A stretch of 64,000 nucleotides of DNA from contig CAJXXR010000001.1 in the NCBI GenBank assembly GCA_913063375.1, positions 1 through 64,000 of the forward strand, read 5' to 3'. Position 1 is the first letter of the stretch. Every line of letters starts with the position of its first letter. The stretch comes from an uncultured Flavobacteriales bacterium. Lineage in GTDB: Bacteria > Bacteroidota > Bacteroidia > Flavobacteriales > CAJXXR01. Position numbers and translations under genes: made by a program. The notes beneath the pieces were generated by a model that saw only the letters and a list, made by a program, of their open reading frames with translations, had not been told where the DNA came from and did not search any database. Positions 16,376 to 25,225 of the stretch are shown here, in pieces.

Positions 16376-19297
16376 ATGTCATATAAAGATCAATTGGAAC
16401 AACTTGGATTAGCCATTGAAGGTGAGTTGTTTTTTGATGATTTAAGAAGAACGCTTTATGCAACGGACGCCTCTGTGTATAGAAAGTTACCCTTGGGGGT
16501 AGTCTATCCAAAAAACAAAGAGGATCTAAAGAAGATTATTCACTTTAGTCAAAAGGAATCTTTTTCTCTTATTCCAAGAACAGCTGGTACTTCTTTAGCA
16601 GGTCAATGTGTTGGAGAAGGTTTGGTCGTAGACGTTTCTAGATATATGACAGCCATACTTGATTTGGATCAGGGTGCTAAAACCATATGGGTAGAACCTG
16701 GAGTTGTAAGAGATGAGCTGAATGTTTTCTTGAAACCTTATGGTTTGTTTTTTGGACCGAACACTTCTACTTCCAATCGCTGTATGGTTGGAGGAATGGT
16801 TGGGAATAATTCTTCAGGAACTACTTCTATTCAATATGGTGTTACAAGAGATAAGGTACTTGAACTAGAAACCATTTTGAGCGATGGAAGTCCAGCGATT
16901 TTTGGTGAAATAGATATTGAAGCTATTGCTAAAAAAGCCAAGCAAGATGATTTAGAAGGGGCAATTTATAAATCAATAACTGATCTTTTAGCACCTGTTA
17001 ATGTTAGAATGGAAATTGAAAAAAATTTCCCAAAGAAAAGTATTCATAGACGCTGTACAGGTTATGCAATAGATGAATTAATTGATACAGCTGCTTTCAA
17101 GGATAGTTCTGTACCCTTTAATTTAGCCAAGTTACTTTGCGGCTCAGAAGGAACATTGGCATTTTCTACTAAAATTAAGTTACAATTAGACGATTTGCCG
17201 CCAGCACACAGTGTGATGATTGCTGCGCACTTTCCTAGTGTAGAAGAGAGTCTAAAGGCAGTTGTTCTGTCAATGAAGCATGATTTGTATACTTGTGAAT
17301 TGATGGATAAAATTATTCTTGATTGCACCAAGACTAATGCATCACAGAAAAAGAATAGGTTCTTTTTAGAAGGTGACCCTGAGGCGATTCTAATGCTAGA
17401 ATTAAAGGGAACAAGTAAAGAACTCGTTGAACAAAAAGCGAATGCTCTTATAGCAGCTTTAAAGGATGGAAACCATGGCTATGCTTTCCCTAAATTGTAT
17501 GGTGCTGATATCGCTAAGATAAATGAATTACGAAAGGCTGGATTAGGTCTTTTGGGAAATATTATTGGTGATAAAAAAGCGGTTGCCTGTATTGAAGATA
17601 CCGCAGTTGCCTTGCACGATCTTCCAGCGTATATTGATGAATTTAGTAAAATAATGGAACGTTACCAGCAGCAAGCGGTGTATTACGCGCATGCAGGTGC
17701 AGGGGAGTTACATCTACGGCCCATTCTTAATCTTAAGAAAAAGGAAGATGTTGCATTGTTTAGAAAAATTACTACTGAAACTGCAGAACTAGTCAAAAGA
17801 TATGGTGGTTCATTTTCGGGGGAACATGGAGATGGAATTGTTCGAGCTGAGTTTATCCCAAAAATGATTGGAGAACAGAATTACAAATTATTGATTGATG
17901 TAAAACGCATTTGGGATCCAACTGGGATTTTCAATCCAGGTAAGATTACGAATGCACCTCCAATGGATGAGTCCTTGAGGTATGCAGTTGATAGAGTAGA
18001 ACCGAATATCTCAACCCTAATGGATTTTTCCGATTCAGAAGGAATTCTTAGAGCTGCAGAAAAATGCAATGGATCTGGTGATTGTAGGAAAAAAACATTT
18101 GCAGGCGGAGTAATGTGTCCAAGTTATCGGGCTACAAATGATGAAAAGGACACAACTAGAGCGAGGGCAAATGTATTAAGAGAATTTTTGACAAAGGAAA
18201 GCCCAGGCAATCCTTTTGATCATGAAGAGATCAAAGAGGTAATGGACCTTTGCCTATCCTGTAAAGCATGTGCCTCTGAGTGTCCTTCAAATGTCGATAT
18301 TGCAAGTTTGAAAGCTGAGTTTTTATATCAGTATCAAAAAACAAATGGTGTAAGTTTTAGAACTAAGCTATTTGCCTATAATAGTAAAATAAACAGTTTG
18401 GCTATAAAAACTCCAAACTTGACTAATTTTTTCTTCTCAAATGTTCTAACAGCTCCAGTCATAAAACGGATTGGAGGAATTGCACAGGAGCGTACATTGC
18501 CAAAAGTTGGAAAAATCAGTCTACGAACCTGGTATCAAAGAAATGCAAGTAAGCTTATTATAGAGAAACCTATTAAGTCCGTTTATCTGTTTGCTGATGA
18601 ATTTACTAACTTCTTAGATGTTCAAGTAGGGATTGATACTTTTGAGTTATTATTTAAGCTGGGTTATCAAGTGTTGCTGGTAGATCATGATGAAAGTGGT
18701 AGGACCTTTATATCCAAAGGCTTATTGGATGAGGCAAAGCAATGTGTCGATAAAAATATAGCAGTATTCAAAGATCTAATTACGCAGGAAACACCATTGA
18801 TAGGCCTAGAGCCATCTGCTATATTATCCTTCAGAGACGAATATAAAAGGTTGGCAAAAGATAAAAATTCAGCCTTGAAAATTGCTGAAAACACCTTTAT
18901 GATTGAGGAGTTCTTAAAGTTTGAAATTATGCAGGGTAACATTTCCAAAACACAATTTACAGATCGAAAGGAAGTGATAAAGGTTCATGGACATTGTCAT
19001 CAAAAATCACTCTCTAGTGTTGAGAACACCTATTTTGCTTTAAATTTACCTGAGAACTATAAAGTAGCAGTTATTCCTTCAGGTTGTTGTGGTATGGCGG
19101 GATCCTTCGGTTATGAAAAAGAGAACTACGAATTGAGCATGAAGGTAGGGGAGCAAAGCTTGTTTCCGGCAGTTCGATCGGCTTCAAAAGAGGCTATTAT
19201 AGCAGCGCCAGGTACGAGTTGCAGGCATCAAATTTTTGATGGTACAAAAAGAACAGCACTGCATCCGGTATCTGTTTTAAAGGCAGCCTTAGTATAG
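16376..19297 (+). CDS. FAD/4Fe-4S oxidoreductase, D-2-hydroxyglutarate dehydrogenase-like (YdiJ type)
   Basis: The 973-residue protein fuses three modules: an FAD-binding PCMH oxidase domain (PRTAGTSLAGQCVGEG, GGMVGNNSSGT), a C-terminal oxidase lobe (EHGDGIVRAEF), a ferredoxin-like part (CNGSGDCRK with MCPSYRA; CLSCKACASECPSN), and a CCG domain with paired cysteine motifs (GHCHQKSL, SGCCGMAGSFGYE). This order is that of E. coli YdiJ and related D-2-hydroxyglutarate or D-lactate dehydrogenases. I chose ATG 16376 over an in-frame TTG ten codons upstream. Its position beside hglS and the Lrp gene favours D-2-hydroxyglutarate, which HglS would produce; D-lactate is the alternative. Confidence 0.82.
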   Translation: MSYKDQLEQLGLAIEGELFFDDLRRTLYATDASVYRKLPLGVVYPKNKEDLKKIIHFSQKESFSLIPRTAGTSLAGQCVGEGLVVDVSRYMTAILDLDQGAKTIWVEPGVVRDELNVFLKPYGLFFGPNTSTSNRCMVGGMVGNNSSGTTSIQYGVTRDKVLELETILSDGSPAIFGEIDIEAIAKKAKQDDLEGAIYKSITDLLAPVNVRMEIEKNFPKKSIHRRCTGYAIDELIDTAAFKDSSVPFNLAKLLCGSEGTLAFSTKIKLQLDDLPPAHSVMIAAHFPSVEESLKAVVLSMKHDLYTCELMDKIILDCTKTNASQKKNRFFLEGDPEAILMLELKGTSKELVEQKANALIAALKDGNHGYAFPKLYGADIAKINELRKAGLGLLGNIIGDKKAVACIEDTAVALHDLPAYIDEFSKIMERYQQQAVYYAHAGAGELHLRPILNLKKKEDVALFRKITTETAELVKRYGGSFSGEHGDGIVRAEFIPKMIGEQNYKLLIDVKRIWDPTGIFNPGKITNAPPMDESLRYAVDRVEPNISTLMDFSDSEGILRAAEKCNGSGDCRKKTFAGGVMCPSYRATNDEKDTTRARANVLREFLTKESPGNPFDHEEIKEVMDLCLSCKACASECPSNVDIASLKAEFLYQYQKTNGVSFRTKLFAYNSKINSLAIKTPNLTNFFFSNVLTAPVIKRIGGIAQERTLPKVGKISLRTWYQRNASKLIIEKPIKSVYLFADEFTNFLDVQVGIDTFELLFKLGYQVLLVDHDESGRTFISKGLLDEAKQCVDKNIAVFKDLITQETPLIGLEPSAILSFRDEYKRLAKDKNSALKIAENTFMIEEFLKFEIMQGNISKTQFTDRKEVIKVHGHCHQKSLSSVENTYFALNLPENYKVAVIPSGCCGMAGSFGYEKENYELSMKVGEQSLFPAVRSASKEAIIAAPGTSCRHQIFDGTKRTALHPVSVLKAALV

Positions 19298-19476
19298 CGT
19301 TAGATAACCCTATAATTCATCCATTAAAGGTGATTGATTAATCATATTTAAATTGTATTTTGAAGACTTATTATCAATAATATTTTTTGTTAATAGCTGA
19401 AAAAGAAGCGTCATATTATGGCGATTAATATTTAAGAATTGAAATTAAGAGTGTTTTTAATAAAAATTGTAATCCT

Positions 19477-19917
19477 ATGAAATTGAAGTGTTTAAATTTA
19501 TTATTTGTCATCCTGCTTTTTAATGCATGTGAAAATGATGTTCCTGAAGCTATTCCTGGGCCTATAGAATATCCTGAAATGGGAACCTATGGTCTAAACC
19601 TATTACATGGGACAGATACCCTATTTTTACCGGGAAATGGTAATTCTTTTAGAGCTATCATTCCAGAAGGTAGATCATTAAAGATTGAAATGGAACAATT
19701 AATTGGTGTAAAGTGGGGTATTAATGTAGCCAGTAATACCGGATGGAGTGTCTCAAATTATTCAGATGGTTTTCAATCTTTTGAAGCACTAAATGGTGGT
19801 ACTACGGAATTAGAAATTATTAAATGGCCTGGTTTAATGGAAGGAGCTATTTTAATAAAGTACTTTGAAGATAGTGATACTTTGACAAGGCAAAAGGTAT
19901 TGATTTGGCAAGATTAA
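19477..19917 (+). CDS. lipoprotein of unknown function
   Basis: The 146-residue protein starts with a lipoprotein signal (MKLKCLNLLFVILLFNAC, lipobox Cys at 18) followed by a flexible Pro/Glu-rich linker (ENDVPEAIPGPIEYPEMG). The remaining 110 residues are beta-rich with several Trp, and end VLIWQD. No family is recognised. It is isolated, about 180 nt after the dehydrogenase and 334 nt before yebC. Confidence 0.7.
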   Translation: MKLKCLNLLFVILLFNACENDVPEAIPGPIEYPEMGTYGLNLLHGTDTLFLPGNGNSFRAIIPEGRSLKIEMEQLIGVKWGINVASNTGWSVSNYSDGFQSFEALNGGTTELEIIKWPGLMEGAILIKYFEDSDTLTRQKVLIWQD

Positions 19918-20251
19918 ATATTGGCTTGACATAGTTAATAGAAGTGGTTTTTCAGTCAAAATGTATTGATGATATTACGCTTACAACTTATGGGAAGTAT
20001 GTACCATTGACTGATGTTTTCTATTGTTGGTTCTCCAATGAACTAAATCGCTTTTGGAAAATTTTGAATAAAAATATTGTAAATCAGTAAAAAGGTTTCA
20101 AAATTTTATAATCTATATTACTATAGAATTCTACATCATCAGAATTTCTGATCAAAAGGACTGTTTTCTTATGATTTTTGATTTGATCAAAAATAAATTT
20201 GAATTAAATTTGTGATCAGTTGAAACGAAAAAATAAGTAAATACAAATACC
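19918..20251 (+). other. 334-nt gene-free region upstream of yebC
   Basis: No open frame with coding character was found here. The right third holds the yebC promoter. Upstream of it lies a near-perfect palindrome ATCAGAA-T-TTCTGAT (20138-20152), and the hexamer TGATCA occurs three times (20149, 20184, 20213). The left two thirds are AT-rich and show no obvious structure. Confidence 0.6.
20183..20212 (+). promoter_or_regulatory. yebC promoter
   Basis: TTG (20183-20185), a 19-bp spacer and TAAATTTG (20205-20212) form an exact Bacteroidota promoter. A second copy of TAAATTTG lies 11 bp upstream (20194-20201) but has no correctly spaced TTG. The ATG is 40 nt downstream of the -7 box. Confidence 0.7.
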
Positions 20252-20959
20252 ATGGGAAGAGCTTTTGAATTTAGGAAGGCAAGAAAAATGAAGCGCTGGT
20301 CACAAATGGCTAAGACCTTCACGAAAATTGGAAGAGAGATTGTTATCGCTGTTAAAGAATCTGGACCAGATCCTGAGACTAATTCCAAGCTTAGAGCCGT
20401 TATCCAAAATGCAAAAGCTGCAAACATGCCGAAAGATAACGTTGATAGGGCTATTAAAAAGGCTTCGTCAAAAGATACTTCGGACTTTAAAGAGGTTGTA
20501 TTTGAAGGATATGCTCCACATGGTATTGCTGTATTGGTAGAAACGGCCACTGATAATAATAACCGAACGGTAGCAAACGTGCGTAGTTATTTTAATAAAA
20601 CCAATGGTAGCCTAGGAACTTCTGGATCTGTTGAATTTATGTTTGAGCATACCTGTAACTTTACCATCAACAAAGAAGGTCAAGATGTTGATGAGTTGGA
20701 GTTGGAATTGATAGATTTCGGTGCAGATGAAGTTTTTGAAGAGGAAGAGGGAATCATGATCTATGGGGCCTTTGGGAGTTTCGGAGCAATTCAGAAATAT
20801 TTGGAAGAAAATGAGATTGAAATCATCAGTTCTGGATTTGAAAGAATCCCGACAGTGACAAAATCCCTGACGGAAGACGAAGAGGAAGAAGTCAATAAAT
20901 TATTGGAAAAATTAGAAGAAGATGAGGATGTACTTAATGTATATCACAGCATGGTGTAA
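20252..20959 (+). CDS. YebC/PmpR family protein
   Basis: The 235-residue protein starts MGRAFEFRKARKMKRW, close to the family N-terminus, and has the conserved RAVIQNAKAANMPKDNVDRAIK and YAPHGIAVLVETATDNNNRT segments, with an acidic C-terminal third (LTEDEEEEVNKLLEKLEEDED). YebC proteins were described as transcription regulators (PmpR) and more recently as ribosome-associated factors that help translate difficult stretches; which role applies here is not visible. It has its own promoter and terminator, so it is monocistronic. Confidence 0.93.
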   Translation: MGRAFEFRKARKMKRWSQMAKTFTKIGREIVIAVKESGPDPETNSKLRAVIQNAKAANMPKDNVDRAIKKASSKDTSDFKEVVFEGYAPHGIAVLVETATDNNNRTVANVRSYFNKTNGSLGTSGSVEFMFEHTCNFTINKEGQDVDELELELIDFGADEVFEEEEGIMIYGAFGSFGAIQKYLEENEIEIISSGFERIPTVTKSLTEDEEEEVNKLLEKLEEDEDVLNVYHSMV

Positions 20960-20984
20960 TGTCCACCTTATATTCTAGTAAAAT

Positions 20985-21015
20985 AAAAGAGCTACCCTAT
21001 TTGGGTAGCTCTTTT
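20985..21015. terminator. terminator after yebC
   Basis: A perfect 13-bp stem AAAAGAGCTACCC/GGGTAGCTCTTTT with a 5-nt loop is followed by T residues on the plus strand. It sits between yebC and a convergent gene ending at 21029 and probably serves both. Confidence 0.9.
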
Positions 21016-21028
21016 TGTTTTTACCTAG

Positions 21029-21421
21029 TTAAGTTTCCACATAAATTATTTCATGCTGATAGGTCATTTTAAAAATAGGCCTAGTACTACTGAATGGATC
21101 GTATATGGTCCAATAGGTAGGGTATACGATGGTTACTTCTTGATCGAGTAGGAGGTCTTGTGCCTTGACTGCACTTAGAGAATTATTCTCTATTTTATGG
21201 ATGTAGAATTTGCCTCTTATTCCTTGTAGTTCAAAGACTAAATAATCATCCCCTTCTGCATATACGTTTATTATTTTTGCACTTATTTGCTTGCTATTGC
21301 AATTTGCCAAATTTGGAGCAGGTCGAAAAGAAAATACTGCAAGAATTAGTAAAACAGTAGAGACAAAAAATAAAGACTTTAATAAAAATAGATATTGTTT
21401 CATTAGCAAGTACATTAACAT
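21029..21421 (-). CDS. membrane-anchored protein of unknown function
   Basis: The 130-residue protein has one N-terminal hydrophobic segment (about 9-31) followed by a 95-residue exported or periplasmic domain rich in beta strands (SAKIINVYAEGDDYLVFELQ, RGKFYIHKI, QEVTIVYPTYWTIYDP). In-frame ATGs at 21415 and 21403 are also possible; 21403 (MKQYLF) would give a cleaner signal anchor. No family was recognised. It is 37 nt downstream of the PAP2 gene on the same strand and may be co-transcribed. Confidence 0.6.
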   Translation of the reverse strand: MLMYLLMKQYLFLLKSLFFVSTVLLILAVFSFRPAPNLANCNSKQISAKIINVYAEGDDYLVFELQGIRGKFYIHKIENNSLSAVKAQDLLLDQEVTIVYPTYWTIYDPFSSTRPIFKMTYQHEIIYVET

Positions 21422-21458
21422 TACTAATAACGTATCTTTTTGATATTTAGTATCTGAG

Positions 21459-22256
21459 TTAGAAATTGATTACCATAAGCATACCTTTATGATTACTGCT
21501 TAATTGTGGTATTAGGGTAAGGTTGGCAGTAGTGTTTTTCTTCTTCTCCATCGAGGAATAATGAACTTTATTTCTTCTGGAACCAATTCCAAACCATTTC
21601 TTCCATCGAAATTTATGCGTTGAATATACAATATTAGTACAGAATATTCCCACAGCAGCGCCTGCAAGAACATCGGATACCCAATGCCTTTTATTTAAGA
21701 TTCTGTAAACACCAACTTGAACGGCTGTAGCATATCCAGCAATGGATATTAAGGGTGATAAATGCCCGTATTCTTTATGTAAAAAGGTAGCAGAAGCAAA
21801 AGCCAAAGCGGTATGTCCAGAAGGAAAAGATTGAACTCCAATATAGGGCCTTTTTTCATTAATTAGCGCTTTGGAAACATAAGTAACACCCATGGTTAGA
21901 AGCCCGGATTTTAAATACAATGGTGTTCTGTTCCAAAAATCATTTTTAGGTTTTAGTCCAGTTGCTGGAAGTGCGAAAACAAGTGCTGCTGGAGCGAATT
22001 CTGTAAAATCTTCAAGGTAACTTTCAAAATCAGGGTAATTTTCGTCTTTATATCTCTTTACCTCTTCTCGGTTGAAGGGGCCTCCACCATGAATAGTATA
22101 AATACCCGCTGATAACAAGGCTAGAGGAGCAAGATTTCGTTTAGCTAATACAGCTGATTTGAAAGAATGATCTCTATTTAAACTGTCACGAAGCTGAGCT
22201 TTGGTACTTAAGCTTATAATGAATGATATGGTGATAAGTAAAAAACGTAATTGCAT
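21459..22256 (-). CDS. PAP2-family phosphatase
   Basis: The protein is a membrane phosphatase of the PAP2/haloperoxidase superfamily (lipid phosphate or undecaprenyl diphosphate type). The three signature parts are present: KALINEKRP, FPSGHTALAF with the catalytic His, and a last motif YRILNKRHWVSDVLAG in which the usual Ser-Arg is Tyr-Arg but the catalytic His and Asp are kept. I chose ATG 22256 because it starts a signal peptide (MQLRFLLITISF, ending TKAQ); the frame opens at 22355. The actual substrate is unknown. Confidence 0.82.
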   Translation of the reverse strand: MQLRFLLITISFIISLSTKAQLRDSLNRDHSFKSAVLAKRNLAPLALLSAGIYTIHGGGPFNREEVKRYKDENYPDFESYLEDFTEFAPAALVFALPATGLKPKNDFWNRTPLYLKSGLLTMGVTYVSKALINEKRPYIGVQSFPSGHTALAFASATFLHKEYGHLSPLISIAGYATAVQVGVYRILNKRHWVSDVLAGAAVGIFCTNIVYSTHKFRWKKWFGIGSRRNKVHYSSMEKKKNTTANLTLIPQLSSNHKGMLMVINF

Positions 22257-22360
22257 AATGTCAGCTAAATGAATAAGGTTTCGGAGAATATTCGAAAATA
22301 TTAACACAGAGTTGTTTAGCATAATTAGATATACCGAAATAATGGCGCCAAACACGTTTG

Positions 22361-22389
22361 CAAAAATATTTAAAATACTTGAATTACAA
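22361..22389 (-). promoter_or_regulatory. candidate promoter for the PAP2 gene
   Basis: Read on the minus strand, TTG (22389-22387), an 18-bp spacer and TATTTTTG (22368-22361) fit the Bacteroidota consensus. The start codon chosen for the PAP2 gene lies 105 nt downstream, which also argues for the internal start. Confidence 0.5.
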
Positions 22390-22447
22390 TAAATTGATTG
22401 CTTAGAATTTGAAATTATTTGAACTATATTCGCAAAAAACAGGAGTA

Positions 22448-23125
22448 ATGATAGAACAGTTGAGTGAAGATTGGAGAATTTTATTGAAGGAAGAGCTTAC
22501 TAAAGCATATTTTATAGGGTTACAAGATAAAGTGAATGTAGCGTATGAAGAAGCATTGATATATCCTCCAATTGAAAAAATATTTTCTGCCTTTAATCTC
22601 TGTTCATTGGAGAATGTTAAAGTTGTACTTATTGGTCAAGATCCTTACCATGGTAATGGTCAAGCAAATGGGTTAAGCTTTTCTGTTTCTAATGGCATTG
22701 CTCATCCGCCATCTTTGAAAAATATTTTAAAAGAAATAAATCAGGATTTAGGTTTTGAGATTCCGAAATCAGGAAATCTTGAAGCTTGGGCGAAACAAGG
22801 CGTATTGCTTTTGAATGCAACACTTACTGTTGAAGAAGGAAAAGCAGGATCCCACCAGAAAATAGGATGGGAAAAATTCACGAATGCAGTGATAAGTGAA
22901 TTGAGTATTCAGAAAAGTGGATTAGTATTTTTGTTGTGGGGTGGTTTTGCAAAAGGGAAAGCAAAATTCATCAAAGGAGCCAATCATCTAGTATTGCAAA
23001 CGGGACATCCATCACCTCTGAGTGCAAATAGAGGGTATTGGTTTGGTAATAAACATTTTAGTCAAGCCAACACCTTTTTATTAAAAAATAATAAGGTGCC
23101 GGTAGACTGGTCTTTAGTGGACTAA
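22448..23125 (+). CDS. ung: uracil-DNA glycosylase, family 1
   Basis: UNG removes uracil from DNA. The catalytic loop GQDPYH is at 63-68 (Asp65 is the water-activating residue), the uracil-binding Asn is in LLNATLTV (Asn123) and the second catalytic motif is HPSPLS with His187. I chose ATG 22448, giving 225 residues, the usual family length; an in-frame TTG 13 codons upstream would add a non-conserved tail. Its stop overlaps the 3' end of the convergent ACT-domain gene by 4 nt. Confidence 0.95.
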   Translation: MIEQLSEDWRILLKEELTKAYFIGLQDKVNVAYEEALIYPPIEKIFSAFNLCSLENVKVVLIGQDPYHGNGQANGLSFSVSNGIAHPPSLKNILKEINQDLGFEIPKSGNLEAWAKQGVLLLNATLTVEEGKAGSHQKIGWEKFTNAVISELSIQKSGLVFLLWGGFAKGKAKFIKGANHLVLQTGHPSPLSANRGYWFGNKHFSQANTFLLKNNKVPVDWSLVD

Positions 23126-23787
23126 AATAAAGTATTTTTTAGTCCTTTTATAGTACTGAAGGTAACATCGATATCCTTGGTGTCGACAATGACCGTAAAT
23201 TCATTCGTAGTGGATATAACCTCTAGTATATTGATTCCTTTCCAAGTAAGATTTTTGAAAAAGAAATAATACAAACCTGGAAGTTCTGTATTTTCATTCG
23301 GAAGTTTAACGGTTAAAGAGGCTAAGTTCTCTTTAATATATAGTTGTTGTTCTCCTTTGAAAATATCTCTAAATTCCGATTCAATTTTTTCTGAAATAAC
23401 AAAGTTTGTTTCAAATACCCCCTGAGAAATTGTACAAAAGACATCGTTGTGATCTCGAATCAATTTCATCAACTCAGATCTTCTTTTACCGAGATCACTG
23501 GTATTCTGATAGGTGAAACTACATAAGTCAGATCTAACTATAATGTCTCCCATACCACCAACTACGCGCGCCATCTTTAATGATATCTTAGCGTTTATAG
23601 TGAAGTCCATTCTTTTTATTGCCATCGAGATAGCTGGAATGCCTGCTGGTGTAGATAAGTAACTTTGAATTTCTGGTTGAATTTTTCTAGCTAAAGCAGA
23701 TACATTTACCAGGCCTTCAGCCAATGCTTCGTGTAAGAAAGGTTTCTCTAAGATAATTTTCTCAACTACTTCTGGGATTGTTTTCAT
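23122..23787 (-). CDS. ACT-domain protein divergent from lysC
   Basis: The 221-residue cytoplasmic protein has a helical N-terminal half (PEVVEKIILEKPFLHEALAE, NVSALARKIQPEI) and a C-terminal ACT-type domain with LPGLYYFFFKNLTWKGINIL followed by VISTTNEFTVIVDTKD, the strand-helix-strand pattern of aspartokinase regulatory domains. It is divergent from lysC with 112 bp between the starts. A role in sensing an amino acid of the aspartate family is inferred from domain and position only. No DNA-binding or kinase motif is visible. Confidence 0.7.
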   Translation of the reverse strand: MKTIPEVVEKIILEKPFLHEALAEGLVNVSALARKIQPEIQSYLSTPAGIPAISMAIKRMDFTINAKISLKMARVVGGMGDIIVRSDLCSFTYQNTSDLGKRRSELMKLIRDHNDVFCTISQGVFETNFVISEKIESEFRDIFKGEQQLYIKENLASLTVKLPNENTELPGLYYFFFKNLTWKGINILEVISTTNEFTVIVDTKDIDVTFSTIKGLKNTLF

Positions 23788-23899
23788 AAGACGCTACATG
23801 TTAAAAATTCAACAATTGGTTTTATTTTGAACAAATATCCAAAATATTTCAATTAGTTCCTAATTTTATTCAAATTTGTACCTGAATAAAGTACGAGCT

Positions 23900-25225
23900 A
23901 TGCTAGTAATGAAATTTGGAGGGACTTCAGTAGGGTCTCCTGAGAAGTTGGAAATAGTGGCTTCATTGGTATCTGAGGTTACTGATGACAGGATTGTTGT
24001 TTTGTCTGCCATGAGTGGTGTGACAAATTATTTGTATGAAATGGCAGATAAGATTGAGCAAGGTGCAGATGTACTGGAGGCAACCTTACCTATCCTAGAA
24101 AAGTTTGAGAAAACTATTTTTGCATTAGCCATTGGTCAAGATGAAAAGGAAAAATTATGGTTGAATGTGAAATCTCGTATTCTAGCTATTAATGAATGGG
24201 TGAATGAGCCTAATAAAAAGCAAGTTCGTCAGAAAATTATAACTTTTGGTGAAACCCTGTCTTGTTTAATAGTAGTTGGCATTCTTATAAATAGAGGAGA
24301 AAACGTTCGATATATTCCTGCGATTAATTTTATGCGTTTGGATTCGAATGGAGAACCAGACTATTTCTATATTCAAGAAAGGATCCAAGATGAGATTGCA
24401 AAATCATCAAATGATATCATTATTACTGAAGGTTTTGTATGTAAAACCTATGACGGATTAATTGGAAACCTTGAAAGAGGGGGTAGTGATTATACTGCTT
24501 CTATTATAGGTAGATGTTTGATGGCTTCAGAAGTTCAAATTTGGACTGATATTGACGGAATGCATAACAATGATCCAAGATTTGTAGAAAAGACGTTCCC
24601 GATTGAAAATTTATCCTTTGAGGAGGCAGCGGAGTTGGCATATTTTGGAGCTAAAGTTTTACACCCAACGTGTATTCTTCCTGTTCAATTGGTGAATGTA
24701 CCAGTACGTATTAAAAATACGGGTGATCCTCTGGCTAAGGGGACACTTATTAGCCATAAAACACAAGGGAATGGTATCAAAGCTGTGGCTGCAAAAGATG
24801 GCATTCATATTTTGAAAATCAAATCCTTTAGAATGCTTATGGCATATGGTTTTGTTGAAAAAGTATTTAGTGTATTTAGTAAATACCAAGTTCCTATAGA
24901 TGTAATTACGACTTCAGAGGTTTCAATTTCTGTAACGATCGATAATTTAGAAAATACGGATGAGCTTATAGATGAGCTTTCAGATCTAGGTGAGGTTAGT
25001 CTTACTAGTGGCCACTCTTTGATTTGTGTTGTGGGAAATTTTATAGCAGATAGTCATGGTCATGCAAATAAAATTTTCAGTTCGTTAAAGAATGTACCCT
25101 TAAGAATGATCAGTTATGGTTCTAGCGATCATAATGTGACTTTACTTATAGACACTGTCCATAAAAATGAGGCTTTGAATGCCTTGAACTTAGTTTGTTT
25201 TGAAGAAGCTTCCTTGATATGTTAG
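23900..25225 (+). CDS. lysC: aspartate kinase
   Basis: The enzyme phosphorylates aspartate, the first step to lysine, threonine, methionine and diaminopimelate. It opens with the ATP-binding motif MKFGGTSVGS, continues with FGETLSCLI and NLERGGSDYTASIIG, and carries tandem ACT domains in the last 150 residues (VFSVFSKYQVPIDVITTSEVS cut to its core VPIDVITTSEVS; NKIFSSLKNVPLRMISYGSS). I chose ATG 23900 (441 residues); an upstream in-frame TTG at 23876 is unlikely. Coupled to lysA by a 7-nt overlap, it is probably the lysine/DAP branch isozyme. Confidence 0.94.
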   Translation: MLVMKFGGTSVGSPEKLEIVASLVSEVTDDRIVVLSAMSGVTNYLYEMADKIEQGADVLEATLPILEKFEKTIFALAIGQDEKEKLWLNVKSRILAINEWVNEPNKKQVRQKIITFGETLSCLIVVGILINRGENVRYIPAINFMRLDSNGEPDYFYIQERIQDEIAKSSNDIIITEGFVCKTYDGLIGNLERGGSDYTASIIGRCLMASEVQIWTDIDGMHNNDPRFVEKTFPIENLSFEEAAELAYFGAKVLHPTCILPVQLVNVPVRIKNTGDPLAKGTLISHKTQGNGIKAVAAKDGIHILKIKSFRMLMAYGFVEKVFSVFSKYQVPIDVITTSEVSISVTIDNLENTDELIDELSDLGEVSLTSGHSLICVVGNFIADSHGHANKIFSSLKNVPLRMISYGSSDHNVTLLIDTVHKNEALNALNLVCFEEASLIC

